Position numbers and translations under genes: made by a program. This document shows positions 12,701 through 24,700 of a stretch of DNA of 64,000 nt, piece by piece. The notes under the pieces are model-generated. The model did not search any database. It was not told the origin of the DNA and saw only the letters and a list, made by a program, of their open reading frames with translations. The stretch is from Nelumbo lutea (taxonomy: Eukaryota > Streptophyta > Magnoliopsida > Proteales > Nelumbonaceae). How positions within the stretch are numbered: position 1 is the stretch's first letter; each line of letters starts with the position of its first letter. The stretch lies in the NCBI GenBank assembly GCA_022828595.1, contig JAKGHH010000007.1, positions 38,564,356 to 38,628,355 on the forward strand, in the 5' to 3' direction.

Positions 12701-15700
12701 GAGTTGAGAGAAGAAGAAGAAGAAGGTGATGGAAACTTGGGTTCAGAGAGAGAGAGATTTTCGAACATAATCTCTTCTCTTAGTCCCTTAATTCTATTTC
12801 ATTAAGTTAAACTTTAGTAATTTACAGAGAAACCCCTAGTTGGGCAGAAAATTAAAAAGACATAACATAAGAAAGAATAAAGCCCAGATTAAGGCCCGTT
12901 ACAACAAAGAACATAAAAGATAAAAAAGGATAAACAGCCTATGGGCCATTCGGCCCATCTTCTCTACATAATGAAATACTGAAAAGATTTTAATTGTTTT
13001 ACAATTTAAAATTTAAAATGTATAGTTTATCAATGAAATCTAAAATATTGCTGGCATGTGGGCAAAATATCGGGGATATTGGAAAAAAAATTCTTGAAGA
13101 TTTTGTGTCACCACATAGAAAATGGGGATATATTGCCAAATATTGTTGATATTGCGAATGGTGTTTGCGAATAGTATCTCAAATACCAAAATTTCCATTA
13201 AAGAAGCCACAAGAATAGTGGGCTAACTAAAGCCCATTTAATTAAATGAAGCGTTCTATTGGTATTCCCTCTCTTTTAAGTTGGAAGGCCAGGTGTCATT
13301 GACCTATGAGGAGGAGGTAGTTGCATTGGGTCTCAACTTGTTCCAGATTGTCAATTGCTCATTTATTTTTACAAAGTTCTATTTAAGTTTGTCATTAAAA
13401 AGAACTTAAGATTGGTTGTTTGGTCTGCAACTACAGCTCTGGAGTGTCTGCTCATTGTTTTTTTTTCTTGTATGTCTCTGTTTGATGTGTAACATCATTT
13501 TCACTTGTATTTGTCGAAACCATTTTTGTTATACAAATGAAAATGTATTCTACACATTTGTATAGTGAAATGTATTCTTCACATTTGTATAGTGAAGAGC
13601 TAAGTTATTTTGGGGCTAGCTTTACCTTGGGAGATTGTAATTTTGTATGTAAACTTGTGTAGGGATGTTTTATGGGTTGGGTTGCCTCTGGCCTCCTATT
13701 GCTAGTATCAGGTCTTGCTTCTAGTATATTATCCTCGTTATTAATAAAAAGTTTATCTTTATTGATAAATAAAGGTTCTAAGGAAGTGCTCCTTTTATGA
13801 AATAATATGATTGAATGGGTTGAGTAGGAGGAGCTTTTGGTGATGTTATCATGCAGGTCTATAGGATTTTTGTTGTAAAGGTTTACTATACAATGTATTC
13901 ATTCCTAAGATTTAATTATTTTTCCAAGTGATTAAAATGAACAAATTTATTGCTTCTGAATTTTCAGGGCCCAACTTGAGGAGATCCTTGATAATCTTAA
14001 AGAAAAGCCAGATGTTGGGACATTATTGATGGTATGTTTGGGCATTTGAAACAACTGTCATGTAAAAGGCTATTAGCAATATTTTCTGTATTTGTAGTTC
14101 CACATGTTCTTGATAAACAGAAAGGCTGAAAATGGTTATATCTAAAGTAGCTTTGTTCTAAATAGGAAAAAATTATTTTCTTTATTATTTCTTATTTTTT
14201 AATGAATATTTCACTAATTATAATGATCTATACAATGCAAAATTTGCGTGGTTGAGCTTGCAAGCAATCCTGTGTGCTCAAAATTGGATAGATTTTTGGT
14301 GAAAGTAGAGTGGAAGGATTAATTTTGTTTGTTGTTATTCAAAGCACTGGCTAGAACAACTTCGAATGATTTGGCTCTTAATGTTTGCAACTAGAGGAAC
14401 TTACAATGGGTCCCCTCACCTTTAGGTTTGAAAATATTGTGAAATTGTTTGAAAACCATTTCATAAAGACTTAAACTTATTAGAACATTTATCTTTTTAA
14501 GCCTATTTTAGATTTTCCTTACTATTTGTATGTATATAATTTATAATATAGGATATGGCAGAGGCACATACTTTAAACTTCTTGAAATGCCAAAGTGTGC
14601 AATGCCCAAGCCTCTGTAGGATGCTTAATTCTCTTAGTGACACCTTTTCAATAATGAGGGGATATCTTCTGCTTGGTTGGTAGATAAACTAAAATTGCCA
14701 TAAAGACCATTACTGTAGAAAAGAATTACTATGTAAAGGATGTGGCACCTATGTTACATGCAAGGTCCTTTCTGTCCTGGAAGCATGCTATTTTAAACAT
14801 CCTATTTCAAATATAATTGGTTTAGTTTTCTCTTTTTATTTATTTGTAAATAGTTTTTGAGTCTGGTAAAATTTGTATAAAAGCAGTTTCCTTAACAGAT
14901 CATTATGTACATCCATCTTACAATTATGCCATTATGGATCAAATTTGTTTCATATTGGTGATCTTTGTTTGTTGACCATTCTAGGCATTACAAAGGACTC
15001 TTGAATTTGAGGAGGAATTGGCAGAGAAGTTCAGTGGAGGAACCCGGAATAAAGAAACTGGGAGCATCACTGAGGAAATGGGTAAGGGCGAGAATGAGAA
15101 TCCAACTGTATTGGATATTCGTAGAAAATATGAAAAAAAGCTTGCAGCACACCAAGGAACCGAAACTGAAGTATGTATTATATTTTTCTTTGGTTCATTT
15201 GTGGGAATCAAGTTTTCCTTGGATTTAAATGCTTATTTTACATACTGTAATGGCAGGGAAAAGATGGACATAGAGATCTGTCAGTGCCTGGTGCTGGGGT
15301 ATTTTTTCCAATTCTGAGTTTGTTTTGTCTATTTTTTTATACCTTTTACAAGCATCTATTGCACTTCCAGATAGATCACATGGATGATTAGCCAATGCAA
15401 AATTACATATTTTACATGTGTATTGGGAACAATCATTCTGTTTGATATATCCAGCACGTATGAGCCAAATTGATCCTATTAGGTTGTCATACATGTTTGA
15501 TCTTTCATGCTCTGTTTGGACATCCAAAAGAGAAGAAGGGGGATGGAGGCTGTCATCCATGTGTGTTGGTTGATGGGATTCTATGATCATATGATCATCT
15601 GTCACATGGGCCTCCAAGATGAGATCCACCAGAGGGTGGCGCATGCCCCCCACATCTAGAGATTGCCATTTTTATTGTATGTTTTTGTTTTTTCTTGGTT

Positions 15701-18700
15701 TCTTTTATGCTTCTTTTGGAGGCATCTGTGATTTTCTTCTTTAATTTTAGTCCTATTTTTGAAGTTATATCTCCTCAGAAGTATCTGTTTTCATTTATTT
15801 GACAGTTCAACTTCCGGGGCATTATTTCATCATGCTTTGAACCTCACATGACAGTGTATGTAGAATTAGAGGAGAAAAGTCTTATGGAGCATATGGAGAA
15901 ACTTGTTCAGGTATATTTGTATTTGTGGATAACTGCAGCAATAAATGCATTGCTTGGTTTCATGGTTTCCACAGACTGAAACTTACTAGCCTAGTTTTAA
16001 TAGGAGGAAAGCTGGGACATTGAGGAGGGAAGTCAGACTAATATTTTATCAAGTAGCATGCAGGTAATGTAAAATTGCTCTTAATTGTGGTTTTTTACTT
16101 TCTGCAGTCTTCCCCCTCCATCCCCTCCCACTTTTCTTTCTTGATGAAAGATTTTTTGTATGGACAATGCTGAAAAAGTAGTGGGCATAAAGGTTTCTTT
16201 GGACATGGCACCTGATACTGATTGCTCAGAATGTCCACCTCTACCCATTTGCAACACTACCTCTTTGTTTGATTTTTTTACCTATAATTCTATATTAATA
16301 CAAAATGGTTGGTGATACATTCAAGAAATAATCTATTTATGACTTGGAGAACTTAGGTGGTGTTCAGTAAATCTGTGTTCTGACCATTTGGAAATAAAAA
16401 AAAAAAAACAAAAAGCTTTGAGCTCAAACCATGGAAAATTTGGAGAACTCTAGAAAAGATTGAGCTCAAACCATGTATAATTTGCTTTTTGCTTTTGCAG
16501 CTCGCTGAATGTAATGAAGTTGTTAGGTAATCTGAATGCCGTGATTCCTGAGAATGGTTTAAAATGTCCCTAATATCCCTAATATTTCCATTTCCATGGG
16601 TAGCAATGTGAAATTTTACTGGAATCAACATATTCCCCAATGAACACTACAAGCACTATGTGGAGTACAAGAGATAGTTTCCACGACATATTTCCATTTC
16701 CACTTTCGTGGGTAGCAACATGAAGTTTTAATGAATTTGACATTTTCCCCAGTGAACACTACGAGCACATTGTGGAGTACAAGAGGTAGTACTATAACAT
16801 AGGTTTGTGACAATATTGTAGGTATGTGGAGTAACAATGTTATTGCCCACCATTTGTAACATTTGTTCCTTGTGGGGATTGTTTGGACTTATTGTAGTAT
16901 CAAATTTTAGTTCTTTTTAATAAAATTCTCAGTTTTTTGCTGGTCAAAAAAAAAAAAAAAGAAAAAACAATGTTATTGCTCACCTAACTTTAAGTTAAAT
17001 ATTAGTTTTGTTTGTGTAATAGATTATTTAGTTGATCTATTACAACCATTTACATTTTCTATGAGTTATTTTTTTTTAACTCATTCTATCGTGAAGTTCT
17101 GCATCTTAAAGGTTAGAAGGGCAACTTCAAAATGTTTCTTTTGTCTATGACTTTAGTTTCTTAGCTTTGTTTAGTGATTTACAAGATAATAATTTAAAAT
17201 GGTGTGTCTATGCTTCTTTTATCGTTTCATAACATATCATTCTATATTTTTACATATTTTACAATATTTTCACCATGTCTATAATTTTTACAATATTCCC
17301 ATATGATATTTCCAACATGTTTCTTATATTTAGATGACTGATACTGACATTTTAAACCTTGCTTCAGAGAAATGTCTGTTTACAATTTTCCCCTTGATTG
17401 AATCTGTTCTGTATTTCATGATGTTATTAACTTAATGCCACTGAACATCATAACTATTGCTTATAGATATATAATTTCAATAACATAATGAATAAGTTGA
17501 AAACAATAAATGATAACAAATATTCTATAATATTAACATGACTTAGCTTAGCAAGGGGTGCATGAGGCTGCATCTCGCATCTCTCTGTGGGAAGCCTCAT
17601 TGTATAAGTTACTGTTATGATTATTTAATAGAACTTTTCTTTACTTATAAAAAGACTAATATTTTTAAATTCAAAAAATAAATAGAACATGAACAGAAAT
17701 TTGTAAAATATATAAAATGAATATATAAGCACAATATAATTATGTAAGTAGATACATAATCAAATTTTTATACATATATAATCAGTTAATTTTTACATAC
17801 AGAAAGAATTTTATATGCACATATACATATAAACAGATTATTTGCATAGTATTTTGACAAACAATAACACATTTTGCAAAACAATTATGATACTAGCAGA
17901 GGGCCCCTGCATGGAATTGTAACATTGCTATTTGCTTCATTAAAAAAGACAATGGTTTCTTAATAAGAAACTTGCAATTATAAGTACTCAAGTCTTGAAA
18001 CTCATATAAAGACTTAAAAGAGATCATCATGTGCTTGTTTTTTAAATATTGTTTCAGCAAAGCATCTCATGTAAAAGAACACGATCATTCAATGATAGTT
18101 CTGAGTTCTACTTCATAGCTGTCCTTTGTTTCATATTGAGAATTCCGTTCAGAAAATGGAGTCCAAAGTTCTGCTTTGAGACGGAGCTAAACATACATGC
18201 AGTCAAAGAAAGAGACAAAGTAGATTGCCTTGTAAGAAAAAAAAAAAAACTGCACAAGAAAACCCAAAGAAAAAACAAAAGGGAAAAAATAAAATGGTGG
18301 TAAACCCTAGACTGTTTTGGAGGATTTTGAAGAAGACCAAGCACAAAAAAGCAAAACAAAAATAGAAAATGAAGAAAAAGGAACATACCACACACGCTCG
18401 AATAAAGCCCACAGTAGAAGAAACCTTTGAATAGTGAAAATCCAAAAGCATAAAAACCATGGTTTTTGAACCACCGTTGACCCGGATGGACGGACATTTT
18501 GGCCTGGGAACCATCTACGCAACCGGTTTCGTTTTACTCCAATCCTGGTCCCTGGCCAATAGCCATTGAATCGGTTAACAAATCATTGACCCAGGCGGTT
18601 TAACCGTTGACCCGTTGACCCGTTCAATGGTTTTTGTCCGTTTTTTTTTATATTTTTAATTGGGAACCATCTAGCAACCGGTTCCGTTTTATTCTAATCT

Positions 18701-21700
18701 CAGTCCCTGGCCAAAAATCGTTGAATCAGTCAACGACCCATTGACCCGAGCGATCGAACCATCGACCCGTTGATCCATTCAATGGTTTTTGGTCGCTTTT
18801 TGTTTATTTTTTATTTTTGTTGTTAGAACGGGCTGTCCATTCGAACTGGATGGTCGAATTGTTAACCCGAAAACCGGTGGCCAGAACGGTTCCGCGCTCG
18901 AATGACATAACACGTATGGTACTGCTTAATGGACCTCACACACTCAATTTTTTGCCTATAATTTTTGTTGTCAGAACGGGCCCGTCCGTTTTTTATTTAT
19001 TTATTTTAATTGGAAACCATCTAGGCAAATGATTATGGTTTTCCCCAATCTCGATCCATGGCCAAAAACCGTTGAATTGGTCAATGACCCATTGACCTGA
19101 GTAGTTGAACCGTCAACTCATTGACCCATTCAATGGTTTTTGGATGTTTTTTATTTTTTTTAATTTTTGTTGTTAGAACGAGTCGTCCATTCGAACCGGA
19201 TAGTTGAATCGTTGACCCAAAAACCAGTGGCTAGATCGGTTCCACCTTCGGTCGTATGAGTCACACGCTCGAATGACATAACACATATGATACTACTCAA
19301 TGGACCTCACACTGAATTTTTTGCCTGTAATTTTTGTTTTCAGAACGGGCCACCCGTTCAAACTGGACGATCGAACCACCAACCTGAAAACCGGTGGCTA
19401 GAATGGTTACGTAATTTTTTGCTTGTAATTTTTGTTGTCAGAATGGGCCGTCCGTTCGAATTGGACGGTCAAACCATCGGTTGTCAGAACGGGCCGTCCG
19501 TTTGAACCGGACGGTCGAACCTTATGTTTCAATGAAGAATCTTATATATATTAAAGGGAAATACTGCCATTTGGCGAAAGGGGAGACCACCCTTTCCCTT
19601 TAATATATATATATATATATATATGATTATTGACTATACATAAATATCAGAAAAAGAAACAAGAAAATAAAATAAAAATAGATTGCAAACTTCTATCTAG
19701 TGAATGGAAGTCTATTTGTATGTCAAAAGTATAAACCATTTAACATTGTAGAAATGTTGGGCTGGATGGACCATAATTTAGTTCAGCTCTATGCTTATTG
19801 TTTTTTGAGTTAATGGGCCTGTTAACCTGTTTTCTTTAGAAGCAGGTTAGAGAGAGAGTATGTTGACTCTTCTCCTTCTCCTTCTCCTCTCTTCTCTTCT
19901 CTTGCTCTCTTGCTCTCATACTTTTTCTTTGCTGTATTTTCTGATTAAACAAAAGAATTAATTGTTGGTTAGTTTTCTTCTTGGTATCGAAGCAATACAA
20001 CTACCATTTTTCTTTTCTTTTTAATCCCATACACATCCACAATGTCTATGGAGAATTGAATGGTTGATTGATTAGAGAAGATAATCAACCTAGTTGGTAG
20101 AGGATATTGGGAGAAAAGAAGTGTTCAGACTAGTGCCGAAGACAGTTCTTGGAGTTCTTGTCTAAAACCCTAGCTAACTGGAGATTTTAGAATTAAGGAT
20201 CCCAGAGGGGGTTCCAACCCACTGCTCAAGGCTTGAAGGGTTCCTTTCTGATCCCTTTACAGATCAATCCAAGTAGAATTGAATTCTGGAAGTCCTATAA
20301 GGGGCAGCTTGGTTTTTCTGTTTTCTCCCGGGTTGCCTGGTATGGTGAACTCACAGTTCGGGGATCCTGTTGAGGTCAGTAGCAGTTATCTTTTTCAGTC
20401 ATTCGTTTTTACTATTTGAAGATTGTTCCTTGAAGTTTTAGAAGTAATGGAGCACTTTGAAGTAGAGATCAAGCAGAGCTCAAAGTTCAAACATGTTTTA
20501 GGAGCTTCCGTTGATCCTCTACTGGTTGTGACTACAATGAAGCTTGATGGAACCAATTATTTGTCTTGGTCATAGTCGGTGAGAATATATGTTTGTAGTA
20601 GATGAAAGAGGGATATATCTTCGCTAGTAAGAAGAAACCTAAGGAAGATGATTCCTCCTACAGGAAGTGGATACAAGAAAATTAATGCAGCCTCATATTA
20701 GCCAACATTACTTGTGGGTAAATTCTGAGAAGGGGATTTGGGATAGTGTTGCAAAGACATACTCCTAGAAATTGAATGGGGCTAAAGCATATAAGCTGAA
20801 AAATGATGTTTGATGGAGGTAAATGTTTGGGACAGTAAAAAGGATGTTGAAACATATAGAAGACTTGTGGAAAGAAATAGGGTGTTTGAACAAAAGCCAC
20901 TATTTCTTCCTGCCTTACAGACCAAACTGTTAGAGAACACCCTAAACCTTCGACACAGAAGGCCTCTAAGGGATTCAGAGATTCCTGAATTAATAGACTT
21001 AATTCAGACCCTTGAAGGAGCCTGCACCCCACTCCTATTCTGACACCCGAATCTGGACCCTTCACCTTACTGGCGAGTTCTCTTCTAAGTCTATGTTCAA
21101 GGTTTTGATTGCTGATGAACAACATTCCTCCTTTCCTTTTAAGAAGATCTTGTGTAGCCACATCCCTTCAAGAGTTTGTTTCTTTGTCTGGGAAGCTTGT
21201 CTCCAGAAATTAAATACTTGTGATCTCTTGCAGAAAAAGTTTTTGGGAAGACTTTCCATCTCTCCTCATGTTTGCATTTTATGCTTCAGTGAAAGTGAAT
21301 CAGCAGATCACATTTTTCTTCACTGCAAGTTGACCCAAAAGATTTGTTTCCATTTCTTGAAAATGGCAGGTTACAGCTGGGTTGTATCAGAGCACATTAT
21401 GAACTTTCTGCATCAATGGCATGTAACAAGTTTAAGTAAAAGGGGTAAAGTTTATTGGCAATCAGTGCTACATGCAGTCTTGTGGGGAGTTTGGGATGAA
21501 AGAAACAAATGCCTCTTTGGCAAAAAATTCAGGCCCTTGGAGGAGTTAATTTCAGACATTACTTACCTTCGCAACCTCTGGACGTTGAACTCAGATCACT
21601 TCCAAGGACTCTCAGTCAATGATCTCAATAGAGACGCTTACCCCTTTTTGTTTCTCCTCACCTCCATCAAACATCCTTGAGACATCCTGACCCCATCAGT

Positions 21701-24700
21701 GAAGGAGTGATGACCCTAAACTTCGATGGAAGTGCCTTAGGTAACCCTGGCCTATCTGGTATTGCAGGCGCAGTAAGGGATGAAGGGGGCAACATTTATT
21801 GGACTTTCAGCGGTCCAATTGGTTTGGCTGATTCCTCAAAGACTGAAGTGATGGCTGTTCTCACAGGAATCATAATAATATAAAATTTGGGAATCCAGAA
21901 TTTAATCATTGCAGGTGATTCAGAAAATACTATAAAATGATTAAGAGACAAAGAGGGGGGACATTGGAGATTGAGTCACTATTTGGCAGAGGCTAGGGAC
22001 TATTTGGACTGTTTAAATGTAAAATTAGTTTGAATTCCTAGGGAACACAATCATACAGTAGATGGCTTAGCCAAATGTGGTGTGCATTTGGAGCATTTGT
22101 ATAGCGACAAGCTTCCTCCTTTGTAATTTGTAGGGGTTCTTCCCCTGCTTTGTACATCTTCTCATGTACCTCTTCTTCCTTTAATGAATCCTGGTTAATT
22201 TTTTTCTAAAAAAAAAAAAGAATTCCTTACAGGGTTGAATCTGGAATATGACATTAGTAGACAGAACATATTGGCAAAAAATGATGTAACCCTCTCTTAG
22301 GCTAATTCCATGGTGAGTAGTGAGGAAAGCAGAAGGCAAGTACAAGTTTAGGGGCAATTTGCATTGATCCAAATATTATGCATTTTTTTTTCTGGTTTAG
22401 CATCATGAAATAAAGTTTATGTATGCTTCTTTAACTTGTCCTTGTCTTATGCAGCTATTTTTGGTAATCAGGAGATCCTTGAAGAGATGCAGTGCTTTGA
22501 CAAAGAGCCAAACCTTATTTAATATGTTCAAGGTAAATTCTTGATTTGCATTGTTTTTGAAGGTATTGAGAGTGGTTTTATGTTACAGCTTTAACTCTAA
22601 AATTTGGAAGGCATTTTTTATTAAAGCATGACTCCATTCACACATACGAGGTATACATCTAGTAAATACCAAGAATAAGTCGCATGGTACAGCTTTAAGT
22701 GTTGGATTGATCACTAAGCTATCCAATGGTGGAAACCTTGTTTGCAAAATCCGGATCATCTAAATCACATGCCTTATATTTCTCAATTATGTGCTTTTCA
22801 TTGTGGCCTTGCTTGATGAATTCATCTGCTACATATTTTGTCCAAATGGGTTTTACTTTCTTAGACACTAGCTGTCGTCATCACTCATCACCATGGCTCA
22901 AGACCCATCTATATGGCTTCAGCTACATGAATCCTGATTTGCCATTCCGTTCTGTTCAGTGCCATATCTTTCGAATTGCATGATATACTAGATTCTTTTT
23001 CTTTTCATGATCATTCTTCTTTTTCATTTCTCATTCTTTATATTGTATCATAGTTTCAAGGCGCCAAAGCAAGCCTAGGCGGTGGATTTTTTCAAGTAAA
23101 AATATGTATCCTAGGGTAGTTCCCTAGGTTCCATAATCATATTTCCTTAATAATTATCCATAGTTTTCATGAGAAAAGTATAAACTTCATGTTAAAGTAT
23201 AGAAAATCAACATATTCCAACATATTCATGAGAGAAAAAGAACAAAGAAAAGAAATTTCAAAAAATATAAGGGCTGAACCCCTATTTCTGTTGTAGGAAA
23301 AGAAGAAAATAAAAGGTGGAAGAAGAAAAATTGGTATATAGTATAGACACACTAAATTAGTAAAGAAAAAGAAGTAAACATGTTGGTTAGACAACATTTT
23401 AAGTTCTTCCTTGTTGGTTCAGGTTTTGAAGTCTTTCAGGGTTCAATACAGCATTTAGCAATGTTTGTGTTGATTAAACCCTAACAAATAAGAAAATAAT
23501 AAAAAGAAGTTAGTATATAAACACACAAAATGAATATTTTAGTTTAAAAATGTCTATTTTAAATTATAACCTCAAAAAATTAAGAATATAGAAGTTTTGT
23601 CTAACACACTATAGAAAACTGCTTGGCGATTAGGCAAGGCGAGCCTCCAAGGGCACCTTGTCGCCTAGGCGACTAGGCGTTGCCTAGACAACTATATATT
23701 GTATGTGTCCTGGATTTGTCATCTGTGTCAGCTTTCTTCTTGCTCAATGAATTTCCTTTTTTTGTCCTTACTTTAGGATATGATTTTTATCATCCCACTG
23801 TGAAATTAGATGACTTAAGTGAGGTTCTTGTATTATCAGTCAAAAAAAAAAGGCAAGGTTCTTAGTATCTTCAGCATGCTATTATTCATGTTATCAAGAC
23901 TTTGTGTTAGCGATCTTTCTTTGTCCATATTTTTAGTGTTTCTTAAGATGGTTTTATTTATCTCACAAAGAATATTACTACCTGTATGTCCATTTTTAGG
24001 TATTTCAAAAAATTCTAAGAACATATGCCACAAAGCTTTTTGGAAAATTACCTAAGGCTGGTACATGGATTGTTGCAGCTGCCACGGGTACAGATGGACA
24101 GATCAAGGTAAGCATATGCATGCCTTACATGTCTCACTGAGGAAAACGATCTATTCTTTTTTACCTGTTCTGTGACAACACCTTGCAGACATCTGATAGG
24201 GATGAGAAGGTGATTTGCTACATCGTTAATACAGCTGAATATTGCCATAAAACGGTTAGTTGTATTCTGTATTCTTTAATATTCCACTTATTAGAATATT
24301 GCTTAATTTGATTAAAGTGCATGTGGTAATATATTGATTCTTATATAAAATTTGGGCTGATTTTTCCAGAATGGCCACATATTTTTTATTTTTGAATTTG
24401 TTAAAGATGATCCTCATTACATTTTCTTAAATAAAAAAGAAATAGTTTTAACTTTTACATTCCTTAGTTATAAGAAGATTCTCTATTTTTAACTGGTTGA
24501 GTGAAGAGATGCGTAGAGTGGGGGAGAGGAAAATGAACAAGGAGGGTGTATTAGGGGAGAAGAAAATAAATGTACCAAAATTTTTGCATGGTGGTCTGCA
24601 CTCGAAGCCAAAGTAAGTATTGACATTTTATGGTAAAGATTGTTAGGAGAGTTGCATAATATTGGACAGGTTCAAAGATAGTGAAGAAATAGATAATAAT

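Larger units (their letters stand above)
7429..12968 (-). mobile_element. copia-1: LTR retrotransposon, two LTRs, antisense in VPS53 intron 3
   Basis: Seen: 5540 bp between 5-bp duplications TAATG (7424-7428 and 12969-12973), with LTRs at 7429-7774 (3') and 12625-12968 (5'). A 12-nt primer site complementary to initiator Met-tRNA lies at 12613-12624 beside the 5' LTR, and a polypurine stretch (complement of CTCCCCCTCAAGC) at 7775. The order from right to left is gag, protease, integrase, reverse transcriptase, RNase H, which defines Ty1/copia. Coding is broken by several stops and shifts. By eye the LTRs differ at roughly 6-7% of sites, so it is not recent. Confidence 0.93.
6950..13200 (+). 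repeat. Unnamed repeat family R, copy R1 (split by copia-1)
   Basis: The 6950-7428 and 12969-13200 halves match, in reverse complement, the sequence on both sides of copia-4 (about 39640-39733 and 45927-46520). Shared landmarks are ATAATTGCACATTTAAGGCT at 7083-7102 and its complement near 46390-46410, and GTCACC near the other side. The uninterrupted repeat would be about 0.7 kb and AT-rich, with several GATATTG-like words. No protein is recognisable; a non-autonomous DNA transposon is possible. Confidence 0.6.
19747..22380 (+). mobile_element. copia remnant (5' LTR, primer site, gag) split by a LINE, sense in intron 8
   Basis: LTR 19747-19981 starts TGTAGA and ends TTCTTCT, like the copia-1 LTR. 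A primer-site-like TGGTATCGAAGC follows at 19982-19993 (one base inserted relative to the usual site). Gag sequence 20450-20890 includes [15 protein letters not shown] and [14 protein letters not shown] words with stops. The same gag resumes after the LINE poly(A) at 22221-22360 ([20 protein letters not shown]). The element then ends without protease, pol or 3' LTR. A relative of copia-1 and copia-2. Confidence 0.75.

Noticed and set aside
18108..18514. Overlapping antisense frames of 103-129 codons
   Set aside because: Phe/Leu/Ser-rich products of a T-rich complement; no domain, no start context, several overlapping frames open at once.
22726..22983. Sense 85-codon frame in intron 9
   Set aside because: The minus strand of the same segment looks more protein-like but is also short and broken; neither supports a gene call.
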